Origin: Rhizobium metallidurans | GTDB lineage: Bacteria; Pseudomonadota; Alphaproteobacteria; Rhizobiales; Rhizobiaceae | DNA: 64,000 nt | Reading direction: 5' to 3' | NCBI RefSeq assembly: GCF_014196505.1 | Contig: NZ_JACIDW010000008.1 | Span: forward strand, 62,001-126,000 | Shown here: one piece after another, positions 34,087 to 43,693 of the stretch | Layout: each line of letters begins with the position of its first letter | How positions within the stretch are numbered: position 1 is the first letter of the stretch | Translations under genes and position numbers: made by a program | The notes under the pieces: model-generated | Told to the model about the DNA's origin: nothing | Databases searched by the model: none | The model's input: only the letters and a program-made list of their open reading frames with translations

Positions 34087-34671
34087 GTGAACACTTCGGC
34101 GCGTGAAGAGGAATGGGCGGATTGGATGCGCCGGGCGCTTGATGGCGACGGGCAGGCCTATCAGCGTTTTCTTCTTGCCGTGACCCCGCATCTGCGGGCG
34201 ATGGCCCGGCGGCGCTGCGAACAGTTCGGCGCGCCGGCAAGCGAGGCGGAAGACGTCGTGCAGGAAGTTCTGCTCGCGGTGCACCTGAAGCGCGGCACCT
34301 GGGACACGACGCGCCCGATCGGTCCGTGGCTGTCGGCGATCGTGCGCAACAAGCTGATCGACAGCCTGCGCCGACGCGGACGGCATGTGGATGTGCCGAT
34401 CGAGGACGTGATGGAAACGGTCGCAAGCGACGACCAGGCCGAGGACGCCATGAACCGCCTTGACGCGATCCACCTTCTGGAGCGGCTGAAGGACCCGCAA
34501 CGCGACATCGTCCGCTCGATCTCGATCGGCGGCGCGGGCATACGCGAAACGGCGGAGCGGCTGAAAATGAGCGAGGGAGCGGTGCGCGTCGCGCTGCATC
34601 GGGCGCTGAAGAAGCTTGCCGCCCTTTATCGCGGCGAAGAATATCGGAGTGGGCGTGGTGAAGACGAATGA
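34087..34671 (+). CDS. ECF-family RNA polymerase sigma factor
   Basis: 194 residues. Sigma2 region (about 25-95) with EAEDVVQEVLLAVHLKR, and sigma4 region (about 130-185) with the helix-turn-helix GIRETAERLKMSEGAVRVALHRALKKLA. GTG 34087 was chosen since GAGGA lies 6 bases before it. The 3' end overlaps the NrsF-type anti-sigma gene, so sigma and antisigma are coupled. This pairing matches the SigF/EcfF type of oxidative or metal-stress sigma factors. Confidence 0.92.
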   Translation: MNTSAREEEWADWMRRALDGDGQAYQRFLLAVTPHLRAMARRRCEQFGAPASEAEDVVQEVLLAVHLKRGTWDTTRPIGPWLSAIVRNKLIDSLRRRGRHVDVPIEDVMETVASDDQAEDAMNRLDAIHLLERLKDPQRDIVRSISIGGAGIRETAERLKMSEGAVRVALHRALKKLAALYRGEEYRSGRGEDE

Positions 34672-35293
34672 GCTGATCAGCCTGCTGGCCGAGGATGCCC
34701 CTGTGCGGACCCGGCTCGGCCCCGCGCTCAAGACCGCGCTTGTCGCAGGCGTCGTCGTTTCGGCGCTGATCCTGGTGTTCGCGATCGGCATTCGCCGCGA
34801 CGTCGCCAGCGCCGTGGAAACCACGCGCGTGCTCTTCAAGGTGAGCCTCATGCTGGGGCTCGCCATCCTCGCATCGTCGATCGTGTTTCGCATCGGCCGC
34901 CCCGAACTTTCGCTGCGCGCCGGCGGATGGGCGCTCATCGTGCCGGCGGGCCTGCTTGCCGCCGCCGTCGGCATCGAACTCCTGGTGCTGCCGCCGGAGC
35001 TGTGGGGGCAGCAGCTGATGGGACACAACGCGGCCTATTGCCTGACACTCATCCCGCTTCTGTCGATCGCTCCGCTTGCGGGCTTCATCCTGGCGCTTCG
35101 AGCCGGCGCGCCACGGCGACCGGCTCTTGCCGGTGCCGCCGCCGGGCTTGCCGCCGGCGCCATCGCTTCGGCGCTCTACGCCTGGCATTGCATCGACGAC
35201 AGCCCGCTCTTCGTCGCCACCTGGTACACGATATCGATCACCGCCGTGACCGCCATCGGCGCCGCGCTCGGCCGTCGCTATCTCAGATGGTGA
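34658..35293 (+). CDS. NrsF-type (DUF1109) membrane anti-sigma factor
   Basis: 211 residues with six membrane helices, beginning after the cytoplasmic N-terminus VKTNELISLLAEDAPVRTRLG, typical of NrsF/OsrA. Two cysteines in or next to helices (NAAYCLTLIP and AWHCIDDSPLF) match the pair reported to sense oxidative or metal stress in the family. The start is one of two adjacent GTGs (34655/34658) with GGAG upstream. It overlaps the end of the sigma gene by 14 bases. Confidence 0.88.
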   Translation: MKTNELISLLAEDAPVRTRLGPALKTALVAGVVVSALILVFAIGIRRDVASAVETTRVLFKVSLMLGLAILASSIVFRIGRPELSLRAGGWALIVPAGLLAAAVGIELLVLPPELWGQQLMGHNAAYCLTLIPLLSIAPLAGFILALRAGAPRRPALAGAAAGLAAGAIASALYAWHCIDDSPLFVATWYTISITAVTAIGAALGRRYLRW

Positions 35294-35336
35294 TGATCAA
35301 CCAGCGGCAGTGACAGCGCGGATACGCGCCGCGGCG

Positions 35337-35561
35337 TCAGCCGTTGCCCCCGGCATCGCCGTCGGCAGCCTGTTGCAGCGCCGCCTTCGGTCCGACCGGC
35401 TGCGCCACGCCGTCGATGCGGCTTTTCGTGCCATAGCTCATGACGACGCAGGCGACGATCAGGACCATGAGCAGGCAGGCAAGGACGCCCGTCAGATCGA
35501 CCCTCAGCGTAAGGCTACGGCCCTTATTGACGGTGGAAGAAGAAGACGTCGCGTTCGTCAT
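35337..35561 (-). CDS. Small single-helix membrane protein
   Basis: 74 residues. Ser/Thr-rich N-terminus, one membrane helix LTGVLACLLMVLIVACVVMSYGT (about 23-45), then a short Ala/Gly-rich tail. No recognised function. Supported by hydrophobicity and its place in a gap. It converges on the anti-sigma gene with 43 bases between the stops. The ribosome site is weak (GAGGGA about 16 bases upstream). Confidence 0.5.
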   Translation of the reverse strand: MTNATSSSSTVNKGRSLTLRVDLTGVLACLLMVLIVACVVMSYGTKSRIDGVAQPVGPKAALQQAADGDAGGNG

Positions 35562-35962
35562 GCAGCACCCGGTCCCTCGAATACTATCGAATATTGCCCA
35601 TCTCCCATGGCAACGACCTAAGCATCATTCGCAGCGAATGGAAAGAGACCGAGACTTGTTGATGAGCCGATCGCGCATCAATACTTGTGATAGTTGCATG
35701 AAAACATGCTTCCGCCGACGAAAATGGAAACATTCGTTCCGGCACTTGCGAAGGGCAGTAAAGAAGAGGCCGCTGGCCTCGCCAGGGGCGGCACTTTCCT
35801 GACATGCGCAATGCGCCGCGAGCACACCCGTCGAAACGCGAGACATCAGCAATCAGGTCTTTGGGAGAGTTTCCGGTGTTTCGGCACTGAACCTCCATCG
35901 AGGTTTTGCGAAACACCTATGATCTTGCGATCATTGAGAAATAAGGCTTTCTCAAAATGGAA
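35562..35962. other. Intergenic region downstream of tRNA-Leu, no gene seen
   Basis: 401 bases. It contains TTGATG-N11-CATCAA symmetry near 35658-35680. Next to the tRNA 3' end are two small hairpins (TGAGAAA/TTTCTCA at 35936-35955 and ATGATC/GATCAT at 35920-35935) that may terminate or process the tRNA transcript on minus. No coding signal is convincing. Confidence 0.45.
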
Positions 35963-36049
35963 TGGTGCCCAGAAGAGGACTCGAACCTCCACACCCTTTC
36001 GGGTACCAGCACCTGAAGCTGGCGCGTCTACCAATTCCGCCATCTGGGC
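35963..36049 (-). tRNA. tRNA-Leu (anticodon CAG)
   Basis: 87 bases including an encoded CCA. Acceptor GCCCAGA pairs with TCTGGGC. The anticodon stem CCAGC/GCTGG has loop TTCAGGT (CAG). There is a long variable arm (TACCCGAAAGGGTG), as in class II leucine tRNAs, and the T arm GGTTCGAGTCC. Confidence 0.97.
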
Positions 36050-36233
36050 GACGGAGAGCCATGTACGGGGGTGGCCGGTTGGTGTCAACAGGGTTTTTGA
36101 AGTTTTTCTGACACCACGCAAAAAAGTCTTCGAGCAAGACCGGGAAAGGTGGGTTTTTGGACGATCCGGGATTTCGGGCGGTGCCAAGAAACGCCGGGCG
36201 CACTATATATGATCCATGGAAAAGGATGTTGCG

Positions 36234-36692
36234 ATGACCGTTTTTCAGAAATTGTCCGCTGTTGTGATTCTGTCCGTGATGCCGCTTGGCCAGGTTTGGG
36301 CCATGCCGAGGACACCGCTTGCGGAGGTAGCGGGCAGCAGCGACATCGTCCGCGTGCAGACCATGTGCGATTTTCGCGGCTGCTTCACCTTCGGCAAGAC
36401 GCAGTCGTTCACGCCATCCTACGTGCAGCCGAACTACAGGCCGCCAACCGCGACCGGGCCGACCTACTATCGTCCGCGCGCGATGGGCCCGGCGCCGAAA
36501 TACTACGACACGCAACCGCCGGGCCGCTACCAGCCGCCGCAGACACCCGCACGGACCGCGCGGCCGAATGCGCCCGACCGCAACTTTCACGTCAACTGGT
36601 GCCGCAACCAGTATCGCAGCTACAATCCGAACACCGATCGCTTCGTGACCTATGAGGGGATCTACAAGACCTGCAAGTCGCCCTACGACTAG
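36234..36692 (+). CDS. BA14K-family exported protein
   Basis: 152 residues. Signal peptide ends near GQVWA. A Pro/Tyr-rich middle (about 60-115) precedes the C-terminal BA14K motif HVNWCRNQYRSYNPNTDRFV with TYEGIYKTC, a module described from an immunoreactive Brucella protein and widespread in rhizobia. ATG 36234 was preferred over 36216 because AAGGA stands 7-8 bases before it. Function unknown; a lectin-like surface role has been suggested for the family. Confidence 0.88.
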   Translation: MTVFQKLSAVVILSVMPLGQVWAMPRTPLAEVAGSSDIVRVQTMCDFRGCFTFGKTQSFTPSYVQPNYRPPTATGPTYYRPRAMGPAPKYYDTQPPGRYQPPQTPARTARPNAPDRNFHVNWCRNQYRSYNPNTDRFVTYEGIYKTCKSPYD

Positions 36693-36743
36693 GCGTTTCG
36701 TGCGGCGGAGGTGACCGAGCGTCCGGGTCGCCGCCTGGTCGAG

Positions 36744-37040
36744 CTAGCTTTCCTTCGACGTCCGGTCGGTGTGGCCGAGATCGCGGTCGGGGTCGATGAT
36801 ATCGCGGATGCGCTGCTTGAGTTCCTTGGGGCCGGGAAAGCCGCCGTCGCGCTTGCGCTCCCAGATAAGCTCGTCATCGACGCGGATCTCGAAATTGCCG
36901 CCGGTGCCGGGGATGAGCGCCACTTCACCGAGGCTGTCGGTGAACGTCTGCAACAGCTCCTGCGCCATCCAGCCGGCGCGCAGCAGCCAGTTGCACTGGG
37001 TGCAGTAGAGAATGGTCACGCGGGCTTTTTTCTCGGTCAT
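36744..37040 (-). CDS. SelT/SelW/SelH-family (Rdx) protein
   Basis: 98 residues, thioredoxin-like fold. CxxC in ILYCTQCNWLLRAGWMAQELL (about Cys13/Cys16), with Cys in the place of selenocysteine, then GTGGNFEIRVDDELIWERK and GFPGPKELKQRIRD, the family's conserved C-terminal segment. Presumed thiol redox protein, partner unknown. Single gene; 131 bases to the divergent amidotransferase gene. Confidence 0.9.
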   Translation of the reverse strand: MTEKKARVTILYCTQCNWLLRAGWMAQELLQTFTDSLGEVALIPGTGGNFEIRVDDELIWERKRDGGFPGPKELKQRIRDIIDPDRDLGHTDRTSKES

Positions 37041-37177
37041 GGGGCTTTCCGTCGGGCTTTCGGTCTGTCGTCGCAGTCGCGCCAAACTTACGAAGTGGCC
37101 GGGTGTGACGCAACGGATATTGCAATGCGCGATGGCTTGGTGTTCTTCCTGAAGCGACAGGAAGACAGGAGATGCCG

Positions 37178-37915
37178 ATGCGGGTTGCCGTGGTCGAAAA
37201 CATGAAGAACACGCCGCTGGGCTCGCTCGGCATCGCGCTTGCCGAAGCCAATGCCGAGCTCGACATCTACCAGCCCTATCTCGACGGCCGGCTGCCGCGG
37301 AGCATCTTCGAGCATGGCGCGCTTGTCGTGCTTGGTGGCGAGCAGGACGCACTCGACGATGCGAACTATCCCTATCTGCCCGCTCTGGCGCGGCTGATGC
37401 AGCGCTTTTGCGAGGCGGGCAAGGCGGTGATGGGCATCTGCCTGGGATCGCAGATCCTGGCGCGCGCCTATGGCGCGGAAAACCATCTCGGCCGGCAGCT
37501 GGAGTTCGGCTGGAAATCCGTCGAGAAGACGGAAGAGGGCAAGGCCGATCCGCTGCTGTCGGGCCTCGAGGCCGACTTCACCACCTTCGAGTGGCACAGC
37601 GATACATTCACGTTGCCTCAGGGCGCCTGCCTGCTCGCGACCAGCCCACTCGTGCGCAACCAGGCCTTCCGGCTTGGCCGCGCCACCTATGGCACGCAGT
37701 TTCATTTCGAGGCCAGCCGCGCGGTGGTGGAGGGCTGGACGACGGGCTTCGAGGCGACGATCGAGCGGATGGAGCCCGGCTGGCTGCAGCGCCACCCCGA
37801 TCTCGCCCCGGTGGACGGCGCCGCGGCCGATGCCAGCGGTCTTGCGATCGCGCGCAACTGGGTCGCGATGATCGAGGTCGCGACGACGAAGGAACCTGCC
37901 GCCGCCAGCGCCTGA
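37178..37915 (+). CDS. Class I glutamine amidotransferase-like protein
   Basis: 245 residues. GATase1 fold with nucleophile Cys88 in G-I-C-L-G-S-Q, and His/Glu in G-T-Q-F-H-F-E-A (about 175). No synthetase domain is attached, as in the stand-alone GuaA-like group (some cleave gamma-glutamyl compounds). ATG 37178 follows AGGAG by 6 bases and is better placed than ATG 37172. Neighbouring genes do not reveal its substrate. Confidence 0.88.
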   Translation: MRVAVVENMKNTPLGSLGIALAEANAELDIYQPYLDGRLPRSIFEHGALVVLGGEQDALDDANYPYLPALARLMQRFCEAGKAVMGICLGSQILARAYGAENHLGRQLEFGWKSVEKTEEGKADPLLSGLEADFTTFEWHSDTFTLPQGACLLATSPLVRNQAFRLGRATYGTQFHFEASRAVVEGWTTGFEATIERMEPGWLQRHPDLAPVDGAAADASGLAIARNWVAMIEVATTKEPAAASA

Positions 37916-37954
37916 GGGGGCGCGGGCGCGGGCAACGATCCGCCGGCCTTCGTC

Positions 37955-37994
37955 AGCCGGCTTGCATCGGCCAGCTTGCATCGGCCAGCATGTA

Positions 37995-38007
<13 letters not shown>
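37955..38007. repeat. 14-bp tandem repeat at the end of a Gfo/Idh gene
   Basis: AGCCGGCTTGCATC, GGCCAGCTTGCATC, GGCCAGCATGTATC and a partial fourth unit AGCCGGCCTTG. It overlaps the last codons of the minus-strand Gfo/Idh/MocA gene (stop at 37995). It shares GCATCGGCC with the repeat upstream of purU. Confidence 0.6.
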
Positions 38008-39269
<1,262 letters not shown>

Positions 39270-39332
39270 CGAATGATCCTCCTTCATGCGTGCGGAAACG
39301 AATGTGTTGTTCTGCCTCTGGTCCGTGCCGGC

Positions 39333-40160
39333 TCAGATCCGGCAGCAGTCGTGGAAGCGCTCGACGCAGGTGCGGATCACCTCGTCGGCCGGGCGTTTCC
39401 ACCAGTTCTCCGCCGAGAATATCTCGACCTCCTGCGCGCCGTGAAAGCCTGATACCTCCACCATCCGTCTTATGCCCTTCAGGTCGATGACGCCATCACC
39501 CATCATGCCGCGGTCGGTCAGCATGTCCCTGGTCGGCACCAGCCAATCGCAGATGTGATGCGCGAGAATGCGCTGCTCGCGCCCGGCGCGGGCGATCTCA
39601 CGCGCGAGGTCCGGGTCCCACCAGACATGGTAGACGTCGATCGCGACGCCGACCCCCTCGCCCAGCGTCTCGCACATGTCGAGCGCCTTGCCGAGCGTGT
39701 TCACGCAGGACCGGTCGGCGGCATACATGGGGTGCAGCGGCTCGATCGCCAGCGGCACGCCGCTCGCGCGGGCATGCGGCAGCGTGGCGGCGATGCCATC
39801 GCGGACCATCTCGCGGGCGTCCTCGATATTCTTCGATCCGCCGGCGAGCCCGCCAACCACGAGCACGAGGCAATCGGCGCCCAATGCAGCCGCCTCGTCG
39901 ATGGCGCGTCTGTTGTCGTCGATCGCCGACTGACGGTCCGCGGCGCTGGCCGCCGGAAAGAAACCGCCACGGCAGAGGCCGGTGAGCTTGATGCCGTTCT
40001 GGTGGATGATGCGCGCCGCCTCGTCGATCCCGATCCTGGCGACCTGATCGCGCCAGGGGGCGATTGAGGTGATGCCGTGTTTCAGGCAGAGATCGACCGC
40101 TTCGGCGAAGCCGCATTGCTCGCGTATCGTCGCGAGGTTGATGGAGAGACCATCTACCAT
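39333..40160 (-). CDS. Sugar phosphate isomerase/epimerase-like TIM-barrel protein
   Basis: 275 residues, xylose-isomerase-like AP endonuclase 2 fold. Conserved acidic/His residues are in PLAIEPLHPMYAADRSCVNT, GVAIDVYHVWWDPDL and HICDWLVP, ending QEVEIFSAENWWKRPADEV. The metal-binding Glu/Asp/His set is consistent with an active epimerase, isomerase or dehydratase. Starts at ATG 40160, 63 bases upstream of dehydrogenase A. Often paired with Gfo/Idh enzymes in sugar or inositol catabolism. Confidence 0.88.
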   Translation of the reverse strand: MVDGLSINLATIREQCGFAEAVDLCLKHGITSIAPWRDQVARIGIDEAARIIHQNGIKLTGLCRGGFFPAASAADRQSAIDDNRRAIDEAAALGADCLVLVVGGLAGGSKNIEDAREMVRDGIAATLPHARASGVPLAIEPLHPMYAADRSCVNTLGKALDMCETLGEGVGVAIDVYHVWWDPDLAREIARAGREQRILAHHICDWLVPTRDMLTDRGMMGDGVIDLKGIRRMVEVSGFHGAQEVEIFSAENWWKRPADEVIRTCVERFHDCCRI

Positions 40161-40237
40161 GCTTGCCAAGCCCCGCTTTCATGCGGGGCAACAGGTGCGA
40201 TCACCATGGGTGCATAGCGCGCTATATCAGACATTGC

Positions 40238-41386
40238 TCAGAACTCCAGTGCGGGCACATCGAGCCAGCGGCGTTCGGCCCAGGACTTCAGCCCGAGTTC
40301 GGCGAGCTGCACACCCTTGGCGCCGGCCTCGAGACCATAGGGCCAGGGCGCGTCCTCGGCGACATGGCGCAGGAACATCTCCCACTGCGCCTTGAAGCCG
40401 TTGTCGAACATCTGCGTGTCGGGAACCTCGTCCCAGGTCCTGTAGAAATCGATCGTCTGCGGCTGGTCCGGATTCCAGACGGGCTTTGGCGTGTTGACGC
40501 GGTGCTGGGTCCAGCATTTCGTCAGTCCGGCGACGGCCGAACCGCGGGTGCCGTCGACCTGGAAAGTGACGAGATCGTCGCGGCGCACGCGCACCGCCCA
40601 GGACGAATTGATATGGGCGATCACCCCGCCTTCGAGTTCGAAGGTGGCATAGGCGGCGTCATCGGTATCGCAATCATAGGGCTTGCCCTGTTCGTCGATG
40701 CGGGTGCCGATATGGGTGGCGCCGAGGCAGGAGACGGATTTGACCTCGCCGAAGAGATTGTCGAGCACGTAGCGCCAGTGGCAGAGCATGTCGAGAATGA
40801 TGCCGCCGCCATCGGCCTTGCGGTAATTCCAGGACGGGCGCTGCGCCGGCACACCCCAATCGCCCTCGAAGACCCAATAGCCGAACTCGCCGCGCACGGA
40901 GAGGATCTTGCCGAAGAAACCACTGTCGCGCAGCAGCGCCAGCTTGCGCAGGCCGGGCAGGAAGAGCTTGTCCTGCACGACGCCATGCTTGAGGCCCGAG
41001 CCGCGCGCCTTGCGGGCGAGCGCGATGGCGACCTCGAGGTCGTCGGAGATCGGCTTTTCGCAATAGACGTGCTTGCCGGCATCGAGCGCCCGGGACAAAA
41101 GCTCGGCGCGCATCAGCGTTGTGCCGGCGTCGAAGAAGATCTGGTCGTCCGGATTTTTAAGGGCAGCGTCGAGATCGGTCGACCAGCGCCTGATGCCGTG
41201 GCGCTTGGCCAGTTCCTCCATCTTGGCGGCGTTGCGGCCGACGATGATGGGGTCGATCTCGAGCTTTTCGCCGGATTTCAGCGTCAGGCCACCCTGATCG
41301 CGGATCGCCAGTATCGAGCGGACGAGGTGCTGATTGTAGCCCATCCGGCCCGTTACGCCGTGCAGAATTATCCCTAGACGCGCCAT
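40238..41386 (-). CDS. Gfo/Idh/MocA-family dehydrogenase B
   Basis: 382 residues. N-terminus MARLGIILHGVTGRMGYNQH has a GVTGRMG nucleotide loop rather than the usual GxGxxG. CEKPISDDLEVAIAL contains the catalytic-type Lys. C-terminal substrate domain with HWRYVLDNLFGEV. First gene of the minus-strand trio. The 18-bp palindrome at 41464-41481 sits about 78 bases upstream of its ATG, as expected for an operator. Confidence 0.9.
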   Translation of the reverse strand: MARLGIILHGVTGRMGYNQHLVRSILAIRDQGGLTLKSGEKLEIDPIIVGRNAAKMEELAKRHGIRRWSTDLDAALKNPDDQIFFDAGTTLMRAELLSRALDAGKHVYCEKPISDDLEVAIALARKARGSGLKHGVVQDKLFLPGLRKLALLRDSGFFGKILSVRGEFGYWVFEGDWGVPAQRPSWNYRKADGGGIILDMLCHWRYVLDNLFGEVKSVSCLGATHIGTRIDEQGKPYDCDTDDAAYATFELEGGVIAHINSSWAVRVRRDDLVTFQVDGTRGSAVAGLTKCWTQHRVNTPKPVWNPDQPQTIDFYRTWDEVPDTQMFDNGFKAQWEMFLRHVAEDAPWPYGLEAGAKGVQLAELGLKSWAERRWLDVPALEF

Positions 41387-41463
41387 GTCTGCCTCCCTGC
41401 AAAATGTCTTACAAACTTTCTTGCAAATGCCGGACGCGCGATGCCGCGCGGCTCCTCCCGGCC

Positions 41464-41481
41464 AGTAACCAAACAGTTACT
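41464..41481. promoter_or_regulatory. Putative TetR operator O1
   Basis: AGTAACCAAACAGTTACT, arms AGTAAC/GTTACT with a 6-base centre. It lies between the dehydrogenase B start (minus) and the 3' end of the tetR gene. Near-copies occur at 42322-42339 and 54114-54132. Confidence 0.7.
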
Positions 41482-41533
41482 TGATGACAGAGGAGAAGCG
41501 GCGCTGTCAATAGCCGAGGTCAAATTTCAGCGA

Positions 41534-42199
41534 TCAGGCCTTGATGGACGCAAGCGTGACGTGGACGATATGGCGCTCCCAGGCGTCGAGATTGTCCTTC
41601 TCCTGAAGGTCGCGGCCGAAGATGGTCGAGAGCGTGTACTGGTTGGAAATGTAGAAATAGCCGAGCGAGGCGATGGTCAGATAGACGTTCAGCGGATCGG
41701 CGACCGCGATGAAGACGCCCGCCTTCTTGCCGCGGTCGAGCACCTCGGTCAGCTCGACGATCAGATGCGAATGCAGCTCCTTCAGCCGTACCGACTGGCG
41801 CAGCCAGCGGGCGCGGTGCAGGTTCTCGGTGCCGAGCAGGCTCAGGAATTCGGGATGCTTGAGGAAATAGCGCCAGGTGAACAGCGCCAGCTCGGCGATC
41901 CCCTCCTCCGGGCTGCGGTCGCCGATATGCAGTTCGCGCTCGGCGGTGCGGATGCCGACATAGGCTTCCTCGAGCACATGCAGATAGACCTGCTCCTTGT
42001 CGCCGAAATAGTGATAGAGCATGCGCTTGTTGGTGCCGGCACGCTCGGCGATGGCATCGACGCGGGCGCCGCCCATGCCGTTTTCAGCGAATTCCCGGGT
42101 CGCGGCTTCGAGAATGGCGGCGCGCGTCCGCTCCGGATCGCGCTGCAGGACACGCTCTTGCGAGCGCCGCTTGACCGTCTTCTTCTCTCCGCCATCCAT
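41534..42199 (-). CDS. TetR/AcrR-family regulator
   Basis: 221 residues from ATG 42199. Earlier in-frame starts exist but add a non-TetR leader that runs into the operator region. Helix-turn-helix in FAENGMGGARVDAIAERAGTNKRMLYHYFGDKEQVY (about 30-65), then a helical ligand domain. Divergent from the ABC importer operon, and just upstream of the dehydrogenase trio. The palindromes on both sides and before uxaC are the likely binding sites. Ligand probably a pathway intermediate. Confidence 0.9.
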   Translation of the reverse strand: MDGGEKKTVKRRSQERVLQRDPERTRAAILEAATREFAENGMGGARVDAIAERAGTNKRMLYHYFGDKEQVYLHVLEEAYVGIRTAERELHIGDRSPEEGIAELALFTWRYFLKHPEFLSLLGTENLHRARWLRQSVRLKELHSHLIVELTEVLDRGKKAGVFIAVADPLNVYLTIASLGYFYISNQYTLSTIFGRDLQEKDNLDAWERHIVHVTLASIKA

Positions 42200-42321
42200 C
42201 CGTTGCCGCCCTTTCCCGTAAACCTCGCGCTCATAGTCGTTTATGAACAGTTTGTAAAAAACAAAGCCCGACGATCCCGCCACCACATGTCGCTTGACAG
42301 TCCCGGTGCTTCTTCATAGCT

Positions 42322-42339
42322 TGTAACCAAATAGTTATT
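42322..42339. promoter_or_regulatory. Putative TetR operator O2
   Basis: TGTAACCAAATAGTTATT, 15 of 18 bases as in O1. It lies in the 202-base divergent region between tetR (start 42199) and the ABC substrate-binding gene (start 42402). Confidence 0.65.
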
Positions 42340-42401
42340 TGTTGCAAGAGAAACCAGCCGGGAGCGTGTGGAGGCGCTCCCCAAGGGAGGAGGAAAAACA
42401 G

Positions 42402-43688
42402 ATGACGTTTCGTGTGAGCAGACGCAATTTCGTTGCGGGAGGGGCAGCCCTTCTTTCGATGTCCGCACTGGGGCCAGGGGCTTTTGCCGCCGACGCCCGA
42501 CTGCGGCTCTTGTGGTGGGGTTCGCAGCCGCGCGCCGATCGCACCAACAAGGTGTCGGATCTCTACAAGGCCAAGAATTCAGGCACGTCGATAACAGGCG
42601 AGTTCCTGGGATGGAGCGATTACTGGCCGCGCCTGGCAACCCAGGTCGCCGGTCGCAACGCGCCCGACGTGATCCAGATGGATTACCGCTATATCGTCGA
42701 ATATGCGCGGCGCGGCGCGCTCGCCCCGCTTGAATCCTACATGCCGTCGAAGCTCAATCTCGACGATTTCGATCCGGCGCAGGTCGAGGGCGGCAAGGTC
42801 GACGGCCGTCTCTACGGCGTCAGCCTCGGCGCCAATTCGGCGGCAACCGTCATCAACACGGTGGCGCTGCAGGAAGCCGGCATCGAGGCGCCGACGAACA
42901 AGACGACCTGGGAAGAGCTCGGCAAGATGGGCGCCGAGATCACCAAGGCAGGCAAGCGCAAGGGCTTCTTCGGCTTCGCCGACGGCAGCGGCGCGGAACC
43001 GCTCTTCGAAAACTACGTGCGCCAGCGCGGCAAGGCACTCTACACGGCGGATTCGAAGATCGCCTTCGGCGCCGACGACGCATCCGAGTGGTTCGACATG
43101 TGGGCCAAGTTCCGCGAGGCGCAGGCCTGCGTGCCGCCCGACGTGCAGGCGCTCTACAAGGACACGATCGACACCGCGCCGCTGACGCTCGGCAAGGCCG
43201 CGATCGACTATGCGCACAGCAACCAGTTCGTCGGCTTCCAGGCCGTGGTCAAGGACAAGCTGACGCTCAGCAACTATCCGCTGATCAAGGCGGATTCGAA
43301 GGGCGGCCACTACCGCAAGCCGTCGATGTTCTTCTCCGTCTCGGCACAGTCCAAGGCGCTCGATCAGGCCGTCGACTACGTCAACTTCTTCGTCAAGGAC
43401 CCTGATGCCGCCAAGGTGCTCGACGTCGAGCGCGGCATCCCGGAATCGAAGGCGATGCGTGACGTCGTGGCCGGAATGCTCGACGATGTCGGCAAGATCC
43501 CGCTGAACTACGTGGCCAATCTCGGCGATCTCGCCGGGCCGCTGCCGCCGCCGCCTCCTTCCGGTGCCGGCGAAGGGCAGACCGTCCTGCGCCAGCTTGC
43601 CGAGCAGGTCGCCTTCGGCCAGCTTACGCCCGCCGATGCCGGCAAACAGCTTGTCGACGAGATCACGCGCCTTCTCGCGCGGGGTTGA
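42402..43688 (+). CDS. Carbohydrate ABC transporter substrate-binding protein (family 1)
   Basis: 428 residues. The N-terminal SRRNFVAGGAALLSM is a Tat-like signal (twin Arg with F), ending around PGAFAA. The mature part has LLWWGSQPRADRTNKVSDLY and GWSDYWPRLATQVAGRNAPDVIQMD, typical of the UgpB/MalE-like COG1653 group. Strong ribosome site GGGAGGAGG. First gene of the plus-strand operon of permeases, dehydrogenase C, ATPase, kinase and flavoprotein. Binds an unknown carbohydrate or glycoside. Confidence 0.92.
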   Translation: MTFRVSRRNFVAGGAALLSMSALGPGAFAADARLRLLWWGSQPRADRTNKVSDLYKAKNSGTSITGEFLGWSDYWPRLATQVAGRNAPDVIQMDYRYIVEYARRGALAPLESYMPSKLNLDDFDPAQVEGGKVDGRLYGVSLGANSAATVINTVALQEAGIEAPTNKTTWEELGKMGAEITKAGKRKGFFGFADGSGAEPLFENYVRQRGKALYTADSKIAFGADDASEWFDMWAKFREAQACVPPDVQALYKDTIDTAPLTLGKAAIDYAHSNQFVGFQAVVKDKLTLSNYPLIKADSKGGHYRKPSMFFSVSAQSKALDQAVDYVNFFVKDPDAAKVLDVERGIPESKAMRDVVAGMLDDVGKIPLNYVANLGDLAGPLPPPPPSGAGEGQTVLRQLAEQVAFGQLTPADAGKQLVDEITRLLARG

Positions 43689-43693
43689 CCGAG

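Noticed and set aside
35920..35955. Strong terminator after tRNA-Leu
   Set aside because: Hairpins are short and no T-run follows on the minus strand, so only noted as possible.
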